This document shows, one piece after another, positions 45,078-48,659 of a stretch of DNA of 48,659 nucleotides. Made by a program: the position numbers and the translations under genes. The notes under the pieces were generated by a model, which saw nothing but the letters and a program-made list of their open reading frames with translations, searched no databases and was not told where the DNA came from. This DNA comes from an uncultured Granulicella sp. Lineage in GTDB: Bacteria > Acidobacteriota > Terriglobia > Terriglobales > Acidobacteriaceae. The stretch lies in contig CALMVK010000274.1 of NCBI GenBank assembly GCA_937873145.1, positions 8,390 through 57,048 of the forward strand, read 5' to 3'. Position 1 is the stretch's first letter. Every line of letters begins with the position of its first letter.

Positions 45078-46010
45078 ATGCGTGTCTCCGATCTTCTTCT
45101 ATCCATGATCTGTGCGGTTTCTGTGAATGCCGGGTTGGCCCAGCCGCCGGCAGCCGCGCGTCCTGCCATTACCGGCATTGCGTACGTTCGCTTCTTTGAA
45201 TCGGACATGCCCGCAGCGAGGACCTTTTACGCGCAGCGCTTGGGTTTGCCGGAGACGGACGTGGACCAAGGCCTCTCCGTCTTTGCGGTGAACGCGCGGC
45301 AGAAGATCGAGATTGTGCCGCTGCCGACGCCGGCTCCTCCCAATCGGCTGGCGGAGGTGGCGTTCTTGACCGCAGACGTTGCAGGGATGCGGCGTTACTT
45401 CGATGCGCATGGGGTGTCGTGCGAGATGGATCATGGTGAGCTGAAGCTGCACGATCCGGAGGGTAATCCGATTGGGTTTGTCCAGGACCATGCGGCGGTT
45501 GCAAAGACGGGTGCTGTAGCCGCTCCCGGGACAACGGCTGCGGCTCCGGTCCAGACCAGCCGGAGAATCATCCATGCGGGCTATGAGGTTCGCGACCGGT
45601 CGGCAGAAGACACGTTCTACCTTGGGCTGCTAGGGTTCCGACCGTACTGGTTTGGCGGGATGAAGCCGGACACGATCGACTGGGTGAGCCTGCAGGTGCC
45701 GGATGGCTCGGATTGGATCGAGTACATGCTGGACTCGAATACGGGGCACGAATCGTTGCGGCAGCTTGGCGTGATGGATCATGTGAGCCTGGGCGTGAAC
45801 AGGATGACGGACGTGACGGACCGGTTGATTGCGAATGGCTGGACCGCCGCGGAGACGCGCAAATCGCAGATCGGCAAGGATGGCAAGTGGCAGCTCAATG
45901 TGTACGACCCGGACCAGTCGCGGGTGGAGTTTATGGAGTTCAAGCCGGTTGAGAAGCCTTGCTGCTCGGTGCCGACGGCACAGCCTCCGGCGGCGGATCG
46001 TGTGCCGTAA
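45078..46010 (+). CDS. VOC (glyoxalase/bleomycin-resistance/dioxygenase) family protein, two domains, secreted
   Basis: Protein of 310 residues with a signal peptide (about 1-22, NAGLAQ) and two VOC modules. The first (about 30-145) runs ITGIAYVRFFESDMPAARTF through LHDPEGNPIGFVQ; the second (about 160-290) runs HAGYEVRDRSAEDTFYLGLL through LNVYDPDQSRVEFMEF. Metal-ligand His and Glu residues (HAGYEV, VEFMEF) are plausible in the second. The C-terminus has a Cys pair (PCCSVP). An extracytoplasmic VOC protein is uncommon; substrate unknown. Confidence 0.85.
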   Translation: MRVSDLLLSMICAVSVNAGLAQPPAAARPAITGIAYVRFFESDMPAARTFYAQRLGLPETDVDQGLSVFAVNARQKIEIVPLPTPAPPNRLAEVAFLTADVAGMRRYFDAHGVSCEMDHGELKLHDPEGNPIGFVQDHAAVAKTGAVAAPGTTAAAPVQTSRRIIHAGYEVRDRSAEDTFYLGLLGFRPYWFGGMKPDTIDWVSLQVPDGSDWIEYMLDSNTGHESLRQLGVMDHVSLGVNRMTDVTDRLIANGWTAAETRKSQIGKDGKWQLNVYDPDQSRVEFMEFKPVEKPCCSVPTAQPPAADRVP

Positions 46011-46017
46011 GGAAGGA

Positions 46018-46059
46018 AACCAATACGGGGATTCTGGCTTTCGCCAGAATGACGGCGTT
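46018..46059 (+). repeat. Dispersed palindromic (REP-like) intergenic element, copy C
   Basis: CCAATACGGGG then a hairpin ATTCTGGC / GCCAGAAT (46031-46038 with 46043-46050) and GACGGCGTT. It is the best-preserved copy and matches those at 3560 and 38295 in order and orientation. It lies between the converging VOC and prolyl oligopeptidase genes. Confidence 0.65.
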
Positions 46060-46085
46060 TTGGAGGATGCATAAGGAAACAAGAC

Positions 46086-48257
46086 TTATCTGGTGCTTCC
46101 GGTTTCGGTCCATAGAAAGCTCATCTCGTCCGCATAATCCTCTACAAGCTGGGTCTGCGAGACACCGGCGCTATGGCCGCCCTTGAGACTGTAGTGCAGC
46201 AGGATCGGCCGTTGGCTGGTGCTTGCGCTCTGCATCAGCGGAGTCATCTTACGGGCGTTCATCGGGTCGACGCGTGTGTCGCCATCCCCGGTAAAGAAAA
46301 AGATGGCCGGGTACTTCGTTCCGGCGTGCACGTTCTGGTACGGCGAATATTTATAGATATAAGGGAAGTCTTTAGCGTTGTCGGCCGAGCCGTACTCGGT
46401 CGTCCAGGTGCGGCCCATTTCGAAGTCCTGGTAGCGCAGCATATCGAGTAGCGGGTACCCGCACCAGATCGCACCGAAGAGCTCCGGGTGCTGCGTCATG
46501 GATGCTCCCATCAGCAGCCCACCGTTCGACCGGCCACGGATCGCGAGATGTTCGGGCGAGGTGTACTTGTTGGCGATGAGGTACTCGGCCGCGGCAAACC
46601 AATCGTCGAAGACGTTTTGTTTGTTGGCGAACATGGCGGCTTTGTGCCAGGTCTCCCCGTACTCATTGCCGCCGCGCAGATTGGGCAGCGCAAACCATCC
46701 TCCCTGCTCCATCCACCAGGCGTACTCGGAGTTCCAGACAGGCAGCTCGCTGAGCGCAAATCCGCCGTAGCCGGTCATCAGCAGGCGCTCGCTGCCATCG
46801 CGCTTCAGTCCTTTCTTGCCCGCGATGAACATAGGGACGCGGGTGCCATCCTTGCTGGTGAAGAAGACCTGTTGAATCTCATACGCCGCGGAATCAAAGG
46901 GAACGCTTTGCCGATAGAAGATCTCCGCCTTGCCGCCTGCGGTGTCATAGGCGTAGATGGTGGGTGGCGCGATGAGGGAGTCGAAGGTGTAGAAGCCCTG
47001 CTTATCCTGGGCGCGCCCGTGGATGGTGGATCCCGCGCCCAGACTGGGGAACTCGACCTGTCCAAGCTGCTTGCCCTGAAGGGAGTAGCTGGTTACCTCG
47101 CTCTTGACGTCGTGAAGCCGGAGCACGAACAGTTTGCCGCCGACGATGTTGACCTGCTCCAGTACGTCCTTGCCCTCGGGCAGGGTCGTCGTCCACTGGT
47201 CGGGACTCTTGCCGAGGGCGCAACGGAGAATGCGGCCATTGGGGGCGTTCCAGTCGGTCCGCACATAGAAGGTGTCGCCGTCCTCGATATCGCTAAAGCG
47301 GCTCTCGATGCCATAAACCAGCGGAACGATGGGCGCTTCCGGCTTGCGCAGATCTTTGAGCAGGATGTCTTCTCGCTTGGCCGGCACACCGTGGCCGATG
47401 TTGAAGATCAACCAGTGCCCATTGTCCGATGCTGAGACGGAGACGTTATCGATTTCGCCGAGCGCCTCGCCTTTGTACTCGTGGCCGAGGATCACGGGGT
47501 CGCCGGCAAACGACGTGCCGAAGACGTGGTAGTAAACCGTAGTGCCTTGGCCGGGAAAAAACTTGGAGTAGTAAATGCCTTTCCTATCCGGGGTAAGAGC
47601 CGTGCCGTAGTAGCGTGCGCTGGGCAGTACGTCCAGGGTCTCCTTGCCGCTGGCAACGTCGAGGAAGTGAACCGCGACCTCATCCGCACCGCCGACACGC
47701 ACCCCATAGGTAACGAGAGCGCCGTCCGCGGTGATGTCGATCAGGCTGACTGAGGTATTGCCGTCCGCGCTGAGCATGTTGCCATCGACCAGCTTGCGGT
47801 TCTCTCCGTGCAGGCCGGTACGGACGAACAGGGAACCCTGGTTATCCTGCTTCAGGCGCTGAAGAAAAAAGTAGAGGTCCCCGCGCTGTGTGGGGACGCC
47901 GACCGTGTCGACACGCATCAGGTTGCTGAGCTCGGCTTCAGTCTGCGGAAGAGTCTTGACCTGCTTGAAGTATTGCGCGGTGTAGGCGTTCTCGTCCGCG
48001 ATAAAAACGCGCGTGGCGGGGCTGTGCGCGTCTTCGAGCCAACGATAGGGGTCTGTCACGGCAACGGTGGCAGGACTTCCGGTGCTCTGGTACTGGTCGG
48101 TGACCGGATGCTGCTGCACCGTGGGAGGAGCAGGGAGAACGATGCCGCTCTCGCCGTGAATCTGGGCAAGGCTCGAGCTGCTGAGGCCCATCCCCAGCAA
48201 GAAAGTGGCAGACCTGAGTGCGGCAGAGCCTGGGCGTAAGAGAGAGACGACACGCAT
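46086..48257 (-). CDS. Prolyl oligopeptidase family serine peptidase (S9A)
   Basis: Serine peptidase of 723 residues that would cut short peptides after proline in the periplasm. A signal peptide (about 10-31, SSLAQ) is followed by DPYRWLED-type N-terminal motif (VTDPYRWLEDAHSPATRVFI), a seven-bladed propeller (about 110-430) and the alpha/beta-hydrolase end. The catalytic triad is visible: Ser577 (GRSNGG), Asp660 (GDTRV) and His695 (KGGHSAG). The start was set at 48257 where the signal begins; 70 further upstream codons run into the AraC gene. The ribosome site is weak. Confidence 0.93.
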   Translation of the reverse strand: MRVVSLLRPGSAALRSATFLLGMGLSSSSLAQIHGESGIVLPAPPTVQQHPVTDQYQSTGSPATVAVTDPYRWLEDAHSPATRVFIADENAYTAQYFKQVKTLPQTEAELSNLMRVDTVGVPTQRGDLYFFLQRLKQDNQGSLFVRTGLHGENRKLVDGNMLSADGNTSVSLIDITADGALVTYGVRVGGADEVAVHFLDVASGKETLDVLPSARYYGTALTPDRKGIYYSKFFPGQGTTVYYHVFGTSFAGDPVILGHEYKGEALGEIDNVSVSASDNGHWLIFNIGHGVPAKREDILLKDLRKPEAPIVPLVYGIESRFSDIEDGDTFYVRTDWNAPNGRILRCALGKSPDQWTTTLPEGKDVLEQVNIVGGKLFVLRLHDVKSEVTSYSLQGKQLGQVEFPSLGAGSTIHGRAQDKQGFYTFDSLIAPPTIYAYDTAGGKAEIFYRQSVPFDSAAYEIQQVFFTSKDGTRVPMFIAGKKGLKRDGSERLLMTGYGGFALSELPVWNSEYAWWMEQGGWFALPNLRGGNEYGETWHKAAMFANKQNVFDDWFAAAEYLIANKYTSPEHLAIRGRSNGGLLMGASMTQHPELFGAIWCGYPLLDMLRYQDFEMGRTWTTEYGSADNAKDFPYIYKYSPYQNVHAGTKYPAIFFFTGDGDTRVDPMNARKMTPLMQSASTSQRPILLHYSLKGGHSAGVSQTQLVEDYADEMSFLWTETGSTR

Positions 48258-48327
48258 AGGCAGGAGTGTATCGCATCGCCACGTCCAAACACCGTCCGTC
48301 AAATGCCGTCGATAGGAGAGATCGAAC

Positions 48328-48659
48328 TTAGGGTGAATGCTGGCTGTGCAGTCCGGAGTGGAGCAGGTCGTGGCGAGGAGATCTTCCAAACGTGCGGCTG
48401 TATTCGCGGCTGAACTGCGACGGACTTCCGTATCCCACGCGCAAGGCCGCCGTCTCCACGTTGACATTGCTCGTGATCATCAGGCGACGTGCCTGCAGCA
48501 GGCGAAGCTGCTTTTGGGACTGCAGTGGAGTCATCGCGGTTACAGATTTGAACTGCCGATGAAAGGTGGCGGGACTCATGCGTGCGGCGACCGCCAGATC
48601 GTGAATGCGAATCGTTTCGCAAAAACGATTGCGCAGAACATGGATGGTCTCAAGGATGC
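48328..48659 (-). CDS. AraC-family transcriptional regulator (C-terminal part, cut by window edge)
   Basis: The visible 110 residues are the two-helix-turn-helix DNA-binding domain: IRIHDLAVAARMSPATFHRQ, then QLRLLQARRLM, and the second HTH with [18 protein letters not shown]. The 5' end lies beyond the right edge; the frame stays open to the edge. The family is the AraC_N-HTH_18 type. It lies 70 bases upstream of the prolyl oligopeptidase gene on the same strand and could regulate it. It is a near relative of the broken gene at 38364. Confidence 0.88.
   Translation of the reverse strand, partial: ILETIHVLRNRFCETIRIHDLAVAARMSPATFHRQFKSVTAMTPLQSQKQLRLLQARRLMITSNVNVETAALRVGYGSPSQFSREYSRTFGRSPRHDLLHSGLHSQHSP

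Overview
The window reads as chromosomal DNA of a high-GC, Gram-negative soil bacterium of the Acidobacteriota, most likely the Terriglobia/Acidobacteriaceae group. This is an inference from family content: a GWxTD-domain protein, a VWFA-related protein of the acidobacterial type, a secretin carrying a C-terminal cohesin domain, a carboxypeptidase-regulatory/beta-barrel protein and many periplasmic proteins with long low-complexity linkers. No rRNA operon, phage, IS element, CRISPR array or replication origin was seen. Most of it is ordinary core chromosome with small accessory insertions.

Layout. 1-5.4 kb: an RND/ABC-type periplasmic adaptor (minus), a GWxTD protein with a good sigma70-like promoter, and a barrel protein with an N-terminal carboxypeptidase-like domain. 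5.4-9 kb: leucyl aminopeptidase, a small secreted protein preceded by a possible 8-codon leader, and SmpB. 9-14 kb: a type II secretion-like cluster (TPR-secretin-cohesin protein and two coupled pseudopilins) followed by an M48 metalloprotease. 14-20.4 kb: an outer-membrane barrel, QueF, a HigB-like toxin-antitoxin pair, a DUF1348 protein, an MFS carrier, an HpnB-like glycosyltransferase and a DUF2252 protein. 20.4-25.8 kb: ispG, tRNA-Arg(CCT), ribosomal protein S1 and glgX. 25.9-29.2 kb: rfbG-rfbF diverging from rfbH (CDP-dideoxyhexose synthesis). 29.2-31.7 kb: a lipoprotein-export ABC system (permease, repeat-rich coiled-coil protein, LolD). 31.8-33.1 kb: a VWFA-like secreted protein and tRNA-Gln(CTG). 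33.3-38.3 kb: a response regulator diverging from a tight histidine kinase / outer-membrane barrel / cupredoxin operon. 38.4-39.5 kb: a broken AraC-family gene and a VirB10/TrbI-like envelope protein. 39.8-43.9 kb: enolase and phosphoglycerate mutase (consecutive glycolytic steps) separated by an unrelated lipoprotein gene. 43.9-48.7 kb: a Tat-type phosphoesterase, a two-domain VOC protein, an S9A prolyl oligopeptidase and the 3' part of an AraC-family regulator cut by the window edge.

The most unusual items are: a tRNA-Arg(CCT) in which the near-invariant G19-C56 tertiary pair appears swapped to C19-G56; a divergent two-component system tied to a barrel and a copper-type protein, with an inverted repeat in the shared promoter region; a tandem-repeat coiled-coil gene wedged between the lipoprotein-export permease and ATPase genes; and a family of short palindromic intergenic repeats placed just after gene ends.
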